A DNA stretch of 64,000 nt from Artemia franciscana (taxonomy: Eukaryota > Arthropoda > Branchiopoda > Anostraca > Artemiidae), in assembly GCF_032884065.1 (NCBI RefSeq), contig NC_088863.1:40891076-40955075 (forward strand). The letters run 5' to 3'. The notes beneath the pieces are model-generated. The model made no database searches, was not told the origin of the DNA, and was given only the letters and a program-made list of their open reading frames with translations. Positions 1 through 13,265 of this stretch are shown piece by piece; the first letter of the stretch is position 1, and each line of letters starts with the position of its first letter. A program made the position numbers and the translations under genes.

Positions 1-879
1 AAGGCATGGAAAACTCTGATGTAATGATGCACAAGAATGAATCACAAGTAAGATCTGCAGTTAGAGGGCATTTGACACCCAGTATCACAGCAAATACATT
101 AAATACACTATAACTGAAAACTGCAGTTAGAGGAGGAGCAACAGAGAGAATCACAACAAGTTCCAGAAGAAAACAAATCCTATAAATGGATAATTCTTTG
201 ATGTATTAACATGGAGGAGGAATTGAATTTACACCAGACTTTCTTAAATAAATTGTTTTGCTTATTCAACACCTCGTGCCTTAAAACAAAAGAATAACGA
301 ATATATATATTCCCTTTAAAAGAAATACTGCCTATTTATTTAAAATAACTTTTGTAAAAATTATATGCCTCTTTGTTTGTTTCCAAGGGTTGCAAACCTC
401 ATCTGAAGTCATGACATCAAGAAAAAGCATCTGCACTTAGAAGACAAAGCAATTACAAAAATCAATATATACAAGCCTGCCTTATGTCAAGTGCTATGAC
501 CTGGCTTTGAAATCAGCTAAATAGTTGTTTAAAACTTGCATATTGACATTTCTGGTCATAAAAACGATCTAAATACATCACAACATTATGGGAAAATTCA
601 TATTTTTCCCATGGCGGTTATATTGAACCTATGGTAATGCCATGACTCCATTTTTTAGAGTTCTGGTTACTATTAGGCCAAGTCAATCCTTACTTAACAA
701 ATTCTTTGATTTTACATATCCCTTAGCATGCCATGAGTTTCAACTTATCTAGGGCTTATCTGGTACGCCCAGATAAGCCCTATTTTCAACTTAATAATGT
801 TATAGATCCATGAGGTATTGCAGATAAGTCTTCTGACAACCTAGATATACTATGTCATTTCAAAAAGCAGTTAAATGCT

Positions 880-1240
880 GATGATCTAGGTTAAAAATAC
901 TGGTTGTAATAGCAGAAGCTGCAGCAGCATTTGCAGTGACAATCAGAATAGTAGTAGGAGTACTGTCAGTAGTAGTCAGTCACAAGTACTAGCAGTTGCA
1001 GTCATAAGTTGTTGCATTAGCAGTCAGTAGTTGTCACTCTAGCAGTCACAAGTACTTACAGTTGCATTCTTCAGTTGACACAGTCACAATTATTTGCTGT
1101 CTTAAGTAGTTGCAAGAAGTCATAGTCACAAGTAGTCCCAGTTGCAACTAGTCATTATTGGAATTGTGAGTAGTCACACTTATAAGTAGTCATAGTCACT
1201 GTCTCAAACAGTTGCAGATGGTTGCAGTAGTAACAGCAGT
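880..1240. repeat. Degenerate CAGTAGT/TTGCAG minisatellite-like tract
   Basis: Irregular repetition of gttgcagt, agtagtcac and acaagtagt words over about 350 bp. Shorter patches with the same words occur near 1690-1760 and 2090-2140. Confidence 0.6.
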
Positions 1241-1370
1241 ACTAATTCCTAAAGGGTTCCAAGTTAATGCCCTTATCTGTTCCTAAGATATTATAGACAC
1301 ATCCTTTTGATAATATGGATGAACATAGTGGCATTTGATTTAGTTTAACATTGCCCTCAACATTCTTCAA

Positions 1371-2970
1371 ATTTTCAGTTTAATGCTCTTGGATTTTTTC
1401 TTACACACCAAGGACCAAACATCCCCCTTTCCCTAATTATACATTTTTAATGTAAACATGGCATCCCTTGAGGCATAGTTATTAGACCTTTTGACTATTT
1501 TGAACAAAGCAGCTATTTCATAAACTTGATCAGTGATGAGGAGCTAAAAAGTACAAAGGGATTATTTGACCTCTATTCAACATGTTATAATTTTTTTTTC
1601 TGAATACCATCATTTGTTCCTTAGATATTGGTGGCAGGCTCTTTTGATAATCAGCATGCAAACAGTGTTTTGATTTTGTTGAGATCCCCCTACCGCTTCC
1701 TGAAAGTAATCACAAGAAGTAGTCACAGTTGCAAGTAGTTGCAATGACAGATGTAATTACAAAATTCATGATCTTGCTCTAGGAGTAGCGTCAGTCTTGG
1801 CATCCTAGAGGCATAGTTATTAGACCTTTAAACTAATTCAAACAAAATGTTTCTTTTCAAAATTTTGACTGTTGTTGGGGAGGGCGCACCTAAATAGGAC
1901 AGGTGAGGAAGGAGCTGGATACCTTCTGATACTTTTGAGCATCATCCCAAAGATGTCCTGGAATTTCCAGCTAAATACCCTCAGCAGTCCCTGAGATATT
2001 GCTGATACCCCCTTTTGAAAACCAGCATGTGCAAGGTGTTTTTATTTTGCTCAATATCCTACTAAAAACTTCCTCACAGCAGCAGTAAGTAAAAATAGCT
2101 TCAGTCACAATCACAAGTAGTTGCAATAGTAGCAGCCCTGAATATTTTAAGAGCACCCTTATCCATTCCTTAGATATAGCAGATATACCTTTTTGATAAC
2201 CTGGATGCACATAGTGCCTTTTGATTTTACTCAACATTCACCAAGTTTCATCTCAGTACCTTCAGCCTTTTCAAAAACACCCACAATCAAACATTCCCCT
2301 TCCCCAATGATAAATCCTCCCTCTAAAAAAACAGATAAATTACATAACAGGGCCATATCCAGGGGGTTAGAATCCCCCCCCCAAATGTCTTGTATGACTT
2401 GTCAAAACGTAAAAAAAAGAAATAAATAAATTTTTTATGTGTGTTTGAGGTTTTTTTGTGTAAAATACTTCCCAAAAAATCTTTCTGTGTAAAACCTCCC
2501 CTGAAAAAAATTCTGAATACAGCCCTGTTGTGTAATTTACATACTTTTCCCCATTGGCCCTGAGAGGCAGAGACATAACTATTAAACCTTTTAACAATTT
2601 TAAAGAAAACGACTTTTCAAAATATCTATCATTGTTGGGGGGGGATCTAAAAGCTCAAAAAGGGCTTGATCAAAAGAGTATCAACTTGATACTCTTAGAT
2701 ATGGCTGACCCACCCTTTTGACAAACTCCCTACATATTGTGTGTTTAATTTTTTTTTACCCAACAACATTTTCTGGAAGTTTCACCTTGATATCCTAAGG
2801 CTTTATGGAGACCCAGGATCAAACATGCCTCCTTCTCTCAATAACCAACCTTGCATATAAACAATGGTCAACTTGAATAGCTTACCCTTTTCCCCATGGT
2901 TAATAGGGCTATCTCATTCCCAGAAGTTTAGTTATTTGACCTTTAAACTATTTCAGACAAGATGACATTT
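1371..2970. repeat. Diverged repeated units
   Basis: The same phrases recur in order: rule-like words around ccaaggatcaaacat near 1411, 2265 and 2802, and gaggcatagttattagacc near 1470, 1808, 2567 and 2925. Another unit lies at 24170-24800. The tract resembles internal parts of the hairpin-ended repeat family described at 33161-34905. No coding sequence is recognisable. Confidence 0.6.
2348..2527. mobile_element. Small hAT-like MITE
   Basis: Starts CAGGGCCATATCCAGG; the reverse complement of its end starts CAGGGCTGTATTCAG. The CAGGG start is typical of hAT termini. The flanking octamers ttacataa and ttgtgtaa agree at five positions and differ only by transitions, as a decayed 8-bp target duplication would. 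The left end with its flank recurs at about 5390-5440. Confidence 0.45.
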
Positions 2971-3379
2971 CAAAATTTTAATTAGACATTTTGATTAAAC
3001 TTGGCACAAGCAGTATTATTTCATCTTCTTTCTTTCCTCTTTTTCTTTGTGTTTATTTCTCCACAGCAAAAAAGATTTCATTCAGATTAAAAAGTTATAT
3101 GGGTTATACATGTCATACAAAAATTGTATATGTTTGATAGGCTGTGAAGCAGTAATTATTGTTCTTTTTAAGTTTCAACTTTACTTTATACTTCCCACAG
3201 AAAAACTCTGTTTTTTATAAGATCGTATATGATTTTTGTGTTGACTTTGTTTTTGTATATGATTAAATAAAGAAGCATTTTTTTTCTTAACAAAAATAAA
3301 GAGCAAAGATATGTCTTGAGCAGATTAAAAAAAAAAAATAACAAAAATTATAATGAATAATGAACTAAATAAAAATAAA

Positions 3380-3790
3380 ACTAATAATGAACTTGTAATT
3401 TACAAAACCTGAAACTAATATTCAACTCAAAACCAAAACAAACAGAAATTACTAGATAAATGAACTTTCTAGTAAACCAATTAAATTAAAAAAGAAAAAA
3501 AAATTAAAAAAAAATATTCAAGTTCAAAGAAACAGACATCCAACTTGATAAAAAATGAAACCAATAATGCACTTATAAGCTAATGTACCAAAAATAAAAC
3601 TGATATTCAACTCAAACTCAAAACAAACAGAAATTACCCTTATCATAATTTTAAAAAACCACAGATATTTGAGTTAAAAGAAACAGATATTTGACTTAAT
3701 GAAAAATGAAATCAATAATCAACTTGTAATGTACCAAAAATAAAAACTGATATTCAACTCAAACTCAAAACAAACAGAAATTAATAGAAG
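3380..3790. repeat. A-rich imperfect tandem repeat
   Basis: The phrase gatattcaactcaaactcaa followed by aacaaacagaaatta occurs near 3417, 3602 and 3749, so units are about 150-185 bp. Nothing coding is seen. Confidence 0.6.
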
Positions 3791-4081
3791 TTGTCCACCT
3801 TGAACCCAAGTACAGCAAGAGTGTTATTTGTCTTTACTAAAAGCATAATATATTTAGAGCAATTTCAAAACAGAAACAAAAAAAAAAAAATGGAGATTTT
3901 TCACACTGATTCAATTTATAGGTAAACAGTTTAAAATAAGAGACACATTGGCGGAATGCAAGGGAAATATATAATTTGGGTTTTATATTTGCATACTAGG
4001 GGATTGGGGGTAAAGTATGGTGGAGCTGCAGTCAAAACATATTAGCTATAGTTATTCTGTATACTGTGAGCCAATAATAGT

Positions 4082-4725
4082 TGGTAAATTTGTAGTTTAC
4101 AACATAATTTATCTAGAATAAAACTGAATATCCCTTGATGCCTTTTTGTACCCTTTTATAATTCAATAATAGCTTCTGGGGCAAATTCCATTTTGAGCCC
4201 TCAAAGGGTTAAAACTGCACATAGCCACCAAAAGTTAAAAACCTGTTTCTAAAAAAAATATGATTAGTGAGCAAAATTTACCATTTGCAGCATTTAGGAA
4301 TGGTAATTAATATTGTCCTTGGTCTTAATAGTAGAATATTGCTTAGAAAAAAAAACATGTAATCCTTTATTTTCAAGAGCTAGAAACCCCTGAAAAATAA
4401 TATCAGTTTAGTTGTGATTTTATTTTTGAAGGGTTTCAGGCCCTTTAAAAAATTCTTCAAATTTGATTTATCAATAAAATATTATTATTAAGATTAAAAT
4501 AAATCATAATAACTATTCCTAAATCAGCTATAAATGGCAATTTTTCTCAAAAATCTTTTTTTGAACTTTTTGTGACTTTTAACTTTTTTACCTTTTGGGG
4601 TACTGTTAAGGGCTCAAAATAAAATTTGCCTTAGAAACTGAACTATGAAAGACCATAAGAAAAGGCATCAAGCAATGTATTCATTTCATCCCAGCTAAAT
4701 TATGTTGTAAAGTCCAAATTTATTG
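4082..4725. mobile_element. MITE-like inverted repeat
   Basis: The left arm (about 4082-4215, containing tttacaacataattta and tgatgcctttttgta) matches the reverse complement of the right arm (about 4590-4725), with divergence. The centre is AT-rich and non-coding. A further partial arm occurs at about 5060-5160. Confidence 0.5.
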
Positions 4726-5188
4726 CTTTTTTAACATGTTTTCTTTGAATTCAGTTTTAAGCCCTTTTTTCTGTAAAGGGCTTAATATTGAATTTCCAAA
4801 TGACTATTGTATTCAGAAAGAGCCTAAAAAGGCATTGAGAGGTATTTCCCCCTTATGTGTAGGTTGGTAATGTGAACTTCTCTGAACTTACCCATTTTGA
4901 TGAATATTGCACTTAATCAAATAAAGAGATAAACTGCTGACTGAGAAAATAACTCGTTTACTGTAGGATCAACAATCTAACCAATGATTACATTGAGATA
5001 ATGAAGAAATGCATGATAAGGGCTATTATACAAGGGTAAATATTGAGAAGCTCATATAATTGACTGGCAAATAAAGTGAACATATCACTTGATGCCATTT
5101 TGTATATTTTTTCTGAATATAAAAATTACTTTTCTTGCAAATTCAATTTTAAACCTTTTTAGGACCCTTGAAAATAATAATTTCTTTT

Positions 5189-5705
5189 GGTAAAATTCTA
5201 GTTTAATGACGTTTGGCTATCTTGGAAAGGGGTTAGGTTAGGAAAATAAACTTTCAGGGATGGGTCTACAGGCTAAAGTATATCCCAGGTAAGTATTTTA
5301 AAGTACCCAACTCTACTCCTTCTCCCTCTAGAGGGTCCTGAAATTTCCTTGTCATTCCTTTACCAAATCCAGCATGATAAATCTAAAAAACAGATAAATT
5401 ACATAACAGGGCCATATCCAGGGCTTTAGAGCCCCCCCCTCCCCCCAATTGGAATTTTGACATATTGAGCTATTTGATACATAGACCTATTGAAATTTAG
5501 ACAAAACAACATTTTACCTTAATTTTCAGTTACAAGTTGCTTTTTCTCTGCCTTTAGTTCTGAAAAAGCAATTCCTGTTATTTGAGTAGAATTCTGAGCC
5601 ATATCAATGTTGTTGTTTGTTTTTTTTTTTCAAATTTAGGAAATGTATTTGCATATCTTTAATTTCTCATAAATGAAAACTTTCAGGAAACAGGGAAATG
5701 AAACT
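5189..5705 (+). mobile_element. Partial copy of a ~630-bp inverted-repeat element
   Basis: Starts ggtaaaattctagtttaatg and follows the copy at 5715-6346, but is interrupted near 5351-5450 by a hAT-like end (cagggccatatccaggg) and lacks the right terminus. Confidence 0.6.
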
Positions 5706-5714
5706 TTCAGGATT

Positions 5715-6346
5715 GGTAAAATTCTAGTTAATTGACTTCTTGCTATCTTGGAAAGGGTTTGGGTTAGGAAAATGAAACTTTCAGGGATGGGTCTACAGGC
5801 CAAAGTATGTCCCGGGAAGGTATTTTAAAGTACCCACCTCCACTCCTTCTCCCTCTAGAGGGCCCTGAAATTTGCCTACATGACAGGTCTATACCTAGCC
5901 TATTGAAATTTTGACAAAACAACATTTTACTTTAATTTTCAGTTACTAGTTGCTTTATCTCTGCCTTTAGTTCTGAAAACGCAATTCCTGTTATTTGTGT
6001 AGAATTTTGAGCCATATCAATGTTTGTTTTTTTTAAAATTGAGGAAATGTATTTACATATCTTTAAAACCTTATACAATGGAATTGAGCAAAGTTATGAA
6101 GCTGAAAACAATTTTGTTGTACTTCAATTAAGCAGAAGATCTATTTTGCAAGATTTCACTTTTATAACACACATATTTTTAAAGGTCATCAAAGGTCAGG
6201 GCCCTCTAGAGGGAGGAGTGGTGGTAGTAGCTTCAAAATACCTTCCTGGGACAAACTTTAGTATGTAGATTCATCCCTGAAAGTTTCATTTTCCTAACCT
6301 AAACCCTTTCCAAGATAGCAAGAAGTCAATTAACTAGAATTTTACC
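5715..6346 (+). mobile_element. MITE-like element with ~170-bp terminal inverted repeats, copy 1
   Basis: Begins ggtaaaattctagttaattg and ends with its reverse complement. Each terminal repeat runs through cttggaaagggtttgg and ggaaaatgaaactttcag to the ctctagaggg block. The middle is non-coding. A diverged relative lies at about 50840-51470 in PIGS intron 3. Confidence 0.75.
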
Positions 6347-6367
6347 AAATCTACAGACTAAAGTATG

Positions 6368-7245
6368 GGTAAAATTCTAGTTAATTGACTTCTTGCTAGG
6401 GTAAGACAACCAGTGGGACACTTTGATCACTCTGCCTATTCTGGGAGAGAATCTTTGATTGGATTACAACTTGTCTAATACTGGGACTAAAGACTTTAAT
6501 CTTGGACACCCAATCCATACATTTTTCTGGGTTGCTTCCAAAAAACCTGTTGTCTTTTGTCCCAGTATTGGACATGTTGCAATCCAACCAAAGATTCTGT
6601 CCCAGAAGAGGCAGAGTGATTGAAGTGTCTGAGTATTGGTTGTCTTATCCTATCTCAGAAAGGGTTTAGGTTAGGAAAATGAAACTTTCAGGATTGAATC
6701 TACAGACTATAGTATGTCCTGGGAAGGTATTTTGAAGCAACTACCTCCACTCCTCCCTCTAGAGGACCCTGACCTTTAAAAATATGTGTGTTATAAAAGT
6801 GAAACCTTGCAAAATAGATCTTCTGCTTAATTGAAGTAGTCTACAACAAAATTGTTTTTAGCTTTGTAACTTTGCTCAATTCAATTTTAAAAAGTTTTAA
6901 AGATATGCAAATACATTTCCTAAATTTAGAAAAAAAAACAAACAGTGATATGGCTCAAAATTCTACTCAAATAACAGAAATTACATTTTCAAAACTAAAG
7001 GTAGAGAAAAAGCAACTAGTAACTGAAAATTAAAGTAAAATGTTGTTTTGCCAAAATTTCAATAGGTATCAACCTGTCATGTAGGCAAATTTCAGAGTCC
7101 TCTAGAGTGAGAAGGAGTGGAGGTGGGTATTTTAAAATGCCTTCCCATGACATACTTTAGCCTGTAGACTCATCCCTGAAAGTTTCATTTTCCTAACCTA
7201 AACCCTTTCCAAGATAGCAAGAAGTCAATTAACTAGAATTTTACC
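6368..7245 (-). mobile_element. MITE-like element, copy 2, in inverted orientation
   Basis: Same termini as copy 1, but the internal sequence is reverse-complemented, so copies 1 and 2 form a long palindrome with a 21-bp spacer. Its left terminal repeat is split by the 252-bp palindromic MITE at 6399-6650; without that insert it is about 624 bp, close to copy 1 (632 bp). Confidence 0.75.
6399..6650. mobile_element. Palindromic Tc1/mariner-type MITE (TA target)
   Basis: Ends are GGGTAAGACAACC and, inverted, GGATAAGACAACC, with arms of about 100 bp. It sits between duplicated TA dinucleotides (6397-6398 and 6651-6652). The intact sister sequence has a single TA there (cttgctatcttgg), so the empty site is visible in the same window. 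Confidence 0.85.
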
Positions 7246-7613
7246 TCTGTATCTTATATTCATCTACTGGAAAACATACTCATATTAATTATATTCATCA
7301 ACTAGAAAATTAACCGTTTTAGGCTAGTTCTTAACTAGCCTAAAACATAATTTGTACATAGGATGTTACCAAAAAAGACTAAATACAAAGAAGAGGAATG
7401 AAAGGTGTAGATGCATGGGAGCATCAAAATACCTTCCCATGTCCTAGGTTATTTTGGGCAGTTGATCCATTCCTTAAGGTTTCATTCATCTGGCTCAAAA
7501 GATTTCCAAGACAGTAAAAACCTAATGATATAAAAATTAAAGCGAACGTAGCCAAGATTCCACAATCAAGATGCTCTAACCTTTAAATGAAAAATTATTC
7601 CTATATTTTCTAA

Positions 7614-9880
7614 CTATCTGAATCTGCTCCACCCCAGGGTCTTCTGATCTCTTCCTTTCTTAAATTGGTGATGAATATATTGAAATATATGCTGGTTTTC
7701 TCTTAAGCAGCGACGTCTAACAAGCATGATGACGTCTAATCTCAGCGTATCTAATCTCAAGTTGATAATTCTCTTCTCGCTAAATATTGGTCTTCTTGCA
7801 TGGTCGGTCTTCACCACCTTATCAAAAAAATGGTTTAAGTAAACATTTTTCTTCAGAAACTCAATCAAGTCTTCTTAATTTTTCTAATTATTTCAAGAAG
7901 TATGATGAGTAACGAACTATTGCTCCAATTCTTTTCCTGCTGAATATAATTGCTTTTGTTTTTCCGGCAGAAAATTTTAAATCAGCTTCTTTTGCCCATT
8001 TTTTTAGTTTTTTCATGACTCTGGCAATTAATTATTTAATGGTGGAAATGTCTCAGGTCATGACCCAAGTATTATTATCATCTCCAAAAATAAGTTCACC
8101 GTCCTGACAATCGCCAAAAGGAATGTCATATAATCAAATATTGTACATATTGAGGCTTTAGGCTGAACCTTGAGTTTTCCTTTTCAGTAAACATTGTGGC
8201 ATCTGACGGTGTTGCTCGGATACTTACTTTCACTCATCTCCGCTTCAAGTAATCAATCAAACATTTTAACTATATTTTCTTCTTCTGTTAATCCATCGGT
8301 AATTTTTCTGTGAAGCATAATTTACAAAACTACCCTCAATATCTAACAAAATAGCTGCCAAGATCTATCAATTTAGAAAAACATAATGCTTCTTGCTTCA
8401 AGCAAATATTTCTCAGCACTTTTGTTTTCGAAAACCCCCACTGAATGTCTTAAAGGATTTTCTTCTGATCTAACACAAATTACAGTCTTCTTTTATCAAT
8501 ATTTCCATCACTTTACCAATATCAGTAAGTAATTCCCCATTTTAGAACTGTCTTTAGAGCGCTTTGGCAACATGATTGCTTTCCCATATTTCCAAACATG
8601 TTTCCTTCTCTCAATGCATCATGTATTAAACCCAACAATACTGCTATATTTAGCTGATGGGCAATCAAGTTCACCTATCTTTCTTTTAAGATGTTTTGAT
8701 CGCATCGTCAATCACAGGAATCCATGAAGTTTGCAGCTGCTTCAACATTTTGCCTTTCATCTACAAGAATGGTTGTTACACAATTCATTTATTCATGAAA
8801 GCCTATACTTTTGAATCAGACTTTCTAAAGACAAGGTTATTTACAAAGCTATTCCATTCGTTTCTCTTAGCTACCAGCACTGTTTTCAGGAACTTGGCAT
8901 GTACTGTATTTTTTTCAATATGATTATCTAAGTTTCTTTGTAGAATATAAAGTTTTTTTTTTTATTAGTAAAATCACGCTTGGCTTCAGTGGAGTCTTTA
9001 TTCCACAAAATAAAATATTTCTGATGGCTAACTTCGCTATATGGGACAATCACTTTGGCTATTTCCATCATTTTCTTTTGGAATATTCTAGTTTTTCTTG
9101 ACCGTTCTACTTCTTCCTCCGTCACGAAGAAAACATCCAATTCATCATAAGGCCCTTTAAGTACAGTCCAGATAATATTTTTAATTCTAAAGCCTTTCCT
9201 CTTACCAAATATGGTAAGATCTTGCTCATCAAGACAGTATTAGAAAGGGTTATAATCATTGGACAACACGGTTATAGTGTCACAGTCTACAGTTAGTTGT
9301 GCAAATAGCCTTAGAGTAAAAAGTAGTAAATCAATTGTTGTGATCTTTCTTGTTTGAGGGTTTACCCTTGTTGACCTTACTAAACGCATCCAGTTACTTA
9401 ATAAACAACCTTCTTGACTAGAGCCGTAACTGGTCATAACTCTGTATTTACAACAAGTTCGACTGTGTACATTCATATCACCTAAAATTAGCGTATTTTT
9501 TTTCTTCTGTTGGAAGCTTGTTGATAACCTCCTCAATTTTTGCTCCCAACTGCCTATTACTTCCTGAAGGGTTATTAACGCATATAATGTTTACTTTTTT
9601 ATTTTTCGAATATATATGGGCGCCGATTATTTCAACTTCATTTTCTTCGGGTTGACTATAAGCTACTTCCAGCTCCTTGCGATGAGATGTATTTATTAAT
9701 TCCAATCATTACACCACATTTTGTTCAATTTATTCTATCAGGCCTCATAATGTTGAAACCATTCTCTGAACTCAAAGCGTTTGGTTTGAATTATGTTTCT
9801 TGGATGCAAAACATATCTATTTCTATTTTATTGCAGTTCTGGACTAGCAATTCTCTTTTTTTTGCGGTCAAACATGCAGT
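7614..9880 (-). pseudogene. Decayed non-LTR retrotransposon (I/Jockey-like), endonuclease and RT
   Basis: Reading the minus strand, 9860-9240 encodes an endonuclease/exonuclease/phosphatase domain with KRELLVQNCNKIEIDMFCIQ, then LPTEEKK, LILGDMNVHSRT and TRKITTIDLLLFT in two frames. A reverse-transcriptase-like part follows at 9140-7614, with KVIVPYSEVSHQKYF and VVKTDHARRPIFSEKR, broken by many stops and frameshifts. The order EN then RT and the DMNVH motif fit I/Jockey-superfamily LINEs. It is not functional. Confidence 0.7.
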
Positions 9881-9889
9881 CCAGGAAAC

Positions 9890-12510
9890 GTCCCTAGCCA
9901 TCTCAATCTTTCTCATCATAGCCCTAGAAAGTAGGATTGAACCATACTTTACGTACAGCCTACAGTTTGAGGTATAGTCATTCTGTTGATTATCCAAAAC
10001 AGCCCGTAGGCAATTTATTTGGAAACCATCTAGCAAATCTTCCTCCGTTTTGTGAAACACCCATACTTTAGAATCATATTTTACCACTTTCATCACTCTA
10101 GCTTCCAATATTCTAATAGTTCACTGCCTTATCTTCCTAATATTCCAAACTTTTTTGAACTATGAAAAAACACCCTGGGCCTTGGCTATTCTATTTTTAT
10201 CATCTTCACTACACCCATGTTCTTTACTAATAATGCTACATAGGTAAGTGAAAATGTCCACTTGATCAATCTTCTCGCCGCCCAGCATCCCCTCTTCAGT
10301 TCCATTGATTCCTAGCCTCATTGACTCAGTCTTCTTAACTTCAATTTTCAAACCTATTCTTTCATCCTGAACTCGCAAAACCTCTAAAAATCATTCATTT
10401 TGCTAACACTTTTATCTAGGATGCTTGAATCCTCGGCATAACCAGATAGTTTTACTTCCCCATTTGATTCTGTGTTCTCCTATTGCTTTTACTATGCTTT
10501 TGAAGACAACAAACTGAGTCCATCAAACTGATCCATATAAATGGGGATAAAACGCAACCCAACTTAACTCCTGGTTTAGTATAAAACCAGCTACTAACCC
10601 ATTTCGTGCCTAAACTGCAGCAATATTATTTTCGTACATTGCACTAATGACTTTAATTTATTTAGCTGGTGTACCATGCAAGGATAAGACCTTCACTAAA
10701 GCTCTTCGATCAGGTTTATCAAACGTTCACTCATAATCTTCCTAAAGCTCCTTTGCTAAAGCTCTTCGATCAGTTTGATCAAACGTTCACTCATAATCTA
10801 TAAAATAGAGGACTAAATGTGTCTGACGTCTCAGACACTTCTCAATTATTAATCTAAGCCAAAAATTTGGTCGACACATCCTCTACCCTTCCTAAAACCG
10901 CATTGTTCTTCTCTCAAACTTATCTAAAGTACCTCTAAGTCCAAAAAGTATCATCATACTAATTTGTCACCTACAGAAACCAGGCTAATGCCTCTACAAT
11001 TACCACTCACACTTATTACCTTTCTTGTAGAGGGGTTTAATAAGAGTTCTACTAAAATCGCTGGGTACTTCCCTTTTTCAAAATTCATATCCATGATCTT
11101 CAGTAATTTATTTCTAACCTTATAGGCGACATGTTGAAGAAACTCATTTGCCGCACTATTAGCACAAGGGGCCTTATTATTCCGTTTAGTAATGTCACTA
11201 ATTCTTCCTCATAATATTATCTTCCTTCACATCCAAAATCTCACAAAATTTTTCATCCTTCTCTATATTCTTTCCTGTAAGTCAATCACGATTTGAGCAT
11301 ATTCTCAAAATATTCTATCCCTCTTTCTTTAACTCGTTCCTTATGACTAATTGTGGCCCATTACTATCTTAACCGGGATAAGTCCAGATTGACTATTCCC
11401 TCTTAATTTATTATGATGTCATTACAATATTTTACAATTATGCCATCTGGCAGCATCTTCCAGGTCTTCGGCAATTTTATCCATGGCCTCTACTTCACAC
11501 CTCCTTAGTTCATATTTTAACGTTTTCTCCACTTTCTTTACACTCCTCTTATTGGTAATAATGCGATTAATCACTCGTATAATTCTTATACAAGCCCCGT
11601 CCCCTCTCTGTTACACATAAAGTATTTTCACTTTTATTCCTAGCTGCGTTTCTGACTTTCTTCCCTAAGACCCCTTCAGCAACTTCACGAACTATTCTCC
11701 AAAAATTATTCTATCCATCTTATACATTGTAAAATTTCGAACTCTCCAGTCTAGTATTCAGCTGTCCTTGGAAAGTCTCTCAGATGCTCATCTTGGACCC
11801 TGCCCGAATTTCAGTCTTAAATCAACTCTAGACGCAACTAGATGGTGATTTCTACTTTTAACATCAATAACGGCAGTCCTATATACCCTAGTATCTTGTA
11901 TCGATCCTGTTAGTCTTCGATTTAAAAACACACAATCAATGAGCTTAGCTGTCTTACCATCATGTGAATACCATATTAACTTATGGACCATTTTATGGCC
12001 AAATACTCTGTTGATTATAACCACGTTGTTATACCTCCAAAATTACAGCAGTCTATAGCAAACACTGTTTTCTGCTCCTAAACCAAATTTATCTAGGCCA
12101 GGATACCATCAATCCTTATTTCTACCGACCTAGGCTTTAAAATCTCCGAATAAAAACACCAATTTTCTACCTGGGGCTATGTCTATTTGTTCCTTTAAAT
12201 GCAAATAAAATTCATCTGCGTAACTACCATCTCCATCAGCTGGTTCTACATAGGCATATACTACTACGACTGATATCCAGCACCTTTTAGTCATTAAATG
12301 AGCGACTAACATTCTATTATTAATACTTCTTCAACCTAAACAAGACTTACCAAACTTCCTTATTCATCATGGGCCCTACTCCCTGCCAATATATAAGAGT
12401 AAATACATTGTATATCACCGAGTTTTATGGATATAAGTTCCTGAAGCTCCTCATAAGTCCATTTCGAAGCGTCTTGAGTCGTCAGTGCAAGTTCATTCCA
12501 AGTTGAAATT
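9890..12510 (-). pseudogene. Decayed RTE-like LINE, copy 1
   Basis: The minus strand holds endonuclease pieces (12312-12130: VYAYVEPADGDGSYADEFYL and KLVFLFGDFKA; 12024-11788: IDCVFLNRRLTGSIQDTRVY), RT pieces (10378-10160: LKIEVKKTESMRLGI, IDQVDIFTYLCSIISKEHG) and a C-terminal piece (10108-9920: KTEEDLLDGFQINCLRAVL). These match the RTE-type LINE proteins often mislabelled as craniofacial development protein 2-like. Multiple frameshifts. Its 3' end abuts the I/Jockey-like LINE below 9890. Confidence 0.75.
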
Positions 12511-12611
12511 TTCATATTCTTTATATCATTTAAATTATTAAATTTTAATTATTAACCCAATTAACCCTATTAATTACCTATTGACCCTATTCCCTATATA
12601 AATATATTTAT

Positions 12612-13265
12612 ATTATATTATATTACATTAAGTTTGGTGTTACCCATCAAAGGCCACGAACCTGAAAAAATTTGCCTGATTTTGAAAGAAGGGGGAACAA
12701 TCGCTAAAATTCAAAGAATGTTAATGAAAATCACACTATTAGATTCAGTACATGAGAAAACCCAACTGCAGTGGTTTCAAGTTCCCATCTTAAAATGTGG
12801 AATTTTGTATTTTTTCCCAGAAGAAAGATCACGGATACGCGTTTGTTCGGTTTTTCCCAGAGGTGATCGCATCGACCGAGTAGTACTAAAGCATCGGGAG
12901 AGGGCTCATTGGACGGAAATTTGAAGTTTTAGTGCCACTTTTAAGTGACCAAAAAGATTAGAAGGTAGCTACTACCCCTCCCAAGCCTATTTTTTCCCTA
13001 AATCGTTCGATCAAAATTTTGAGATAGCCAATTTGTCCAGCATAATTGAAAGACCCAATAACTGTGCCTTTGGAGATAACATGAGTCCCTATATCACCTG
13101 GGGAAAGGTCTTTAAGTTATGAAATTTGCTAATTGCTTACGCATAGCATTTGTTATAGGGAAGCATGCATACATTTTTCGGTTGGGAGGAAGGCGTATTT
13201 TCTGCTGAGAGTATTTTCCACGGAGAGGAAAGTCTCGAGGGGGTGAACATTTCAGGATAAATTTT
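12612..13265 (+). mobile_element. Partial copy of the hairpin-ended repeat family
   Basis: Follows the copy at 33161-34905: gttacccatcaaaggccacg, then atgtggaattttgtatt, then the ctcattggacggaaatttgaag block. Both ends are missing. The 96-codon open frame in it is repeat sequence. Confidence 0.65.

Noticed and set aside
12634..12924. A 96-codon plus-strand frame
   Set aside because: Falls within a copy of the hairpin-ended repeat whose other copies do not keep the frame.
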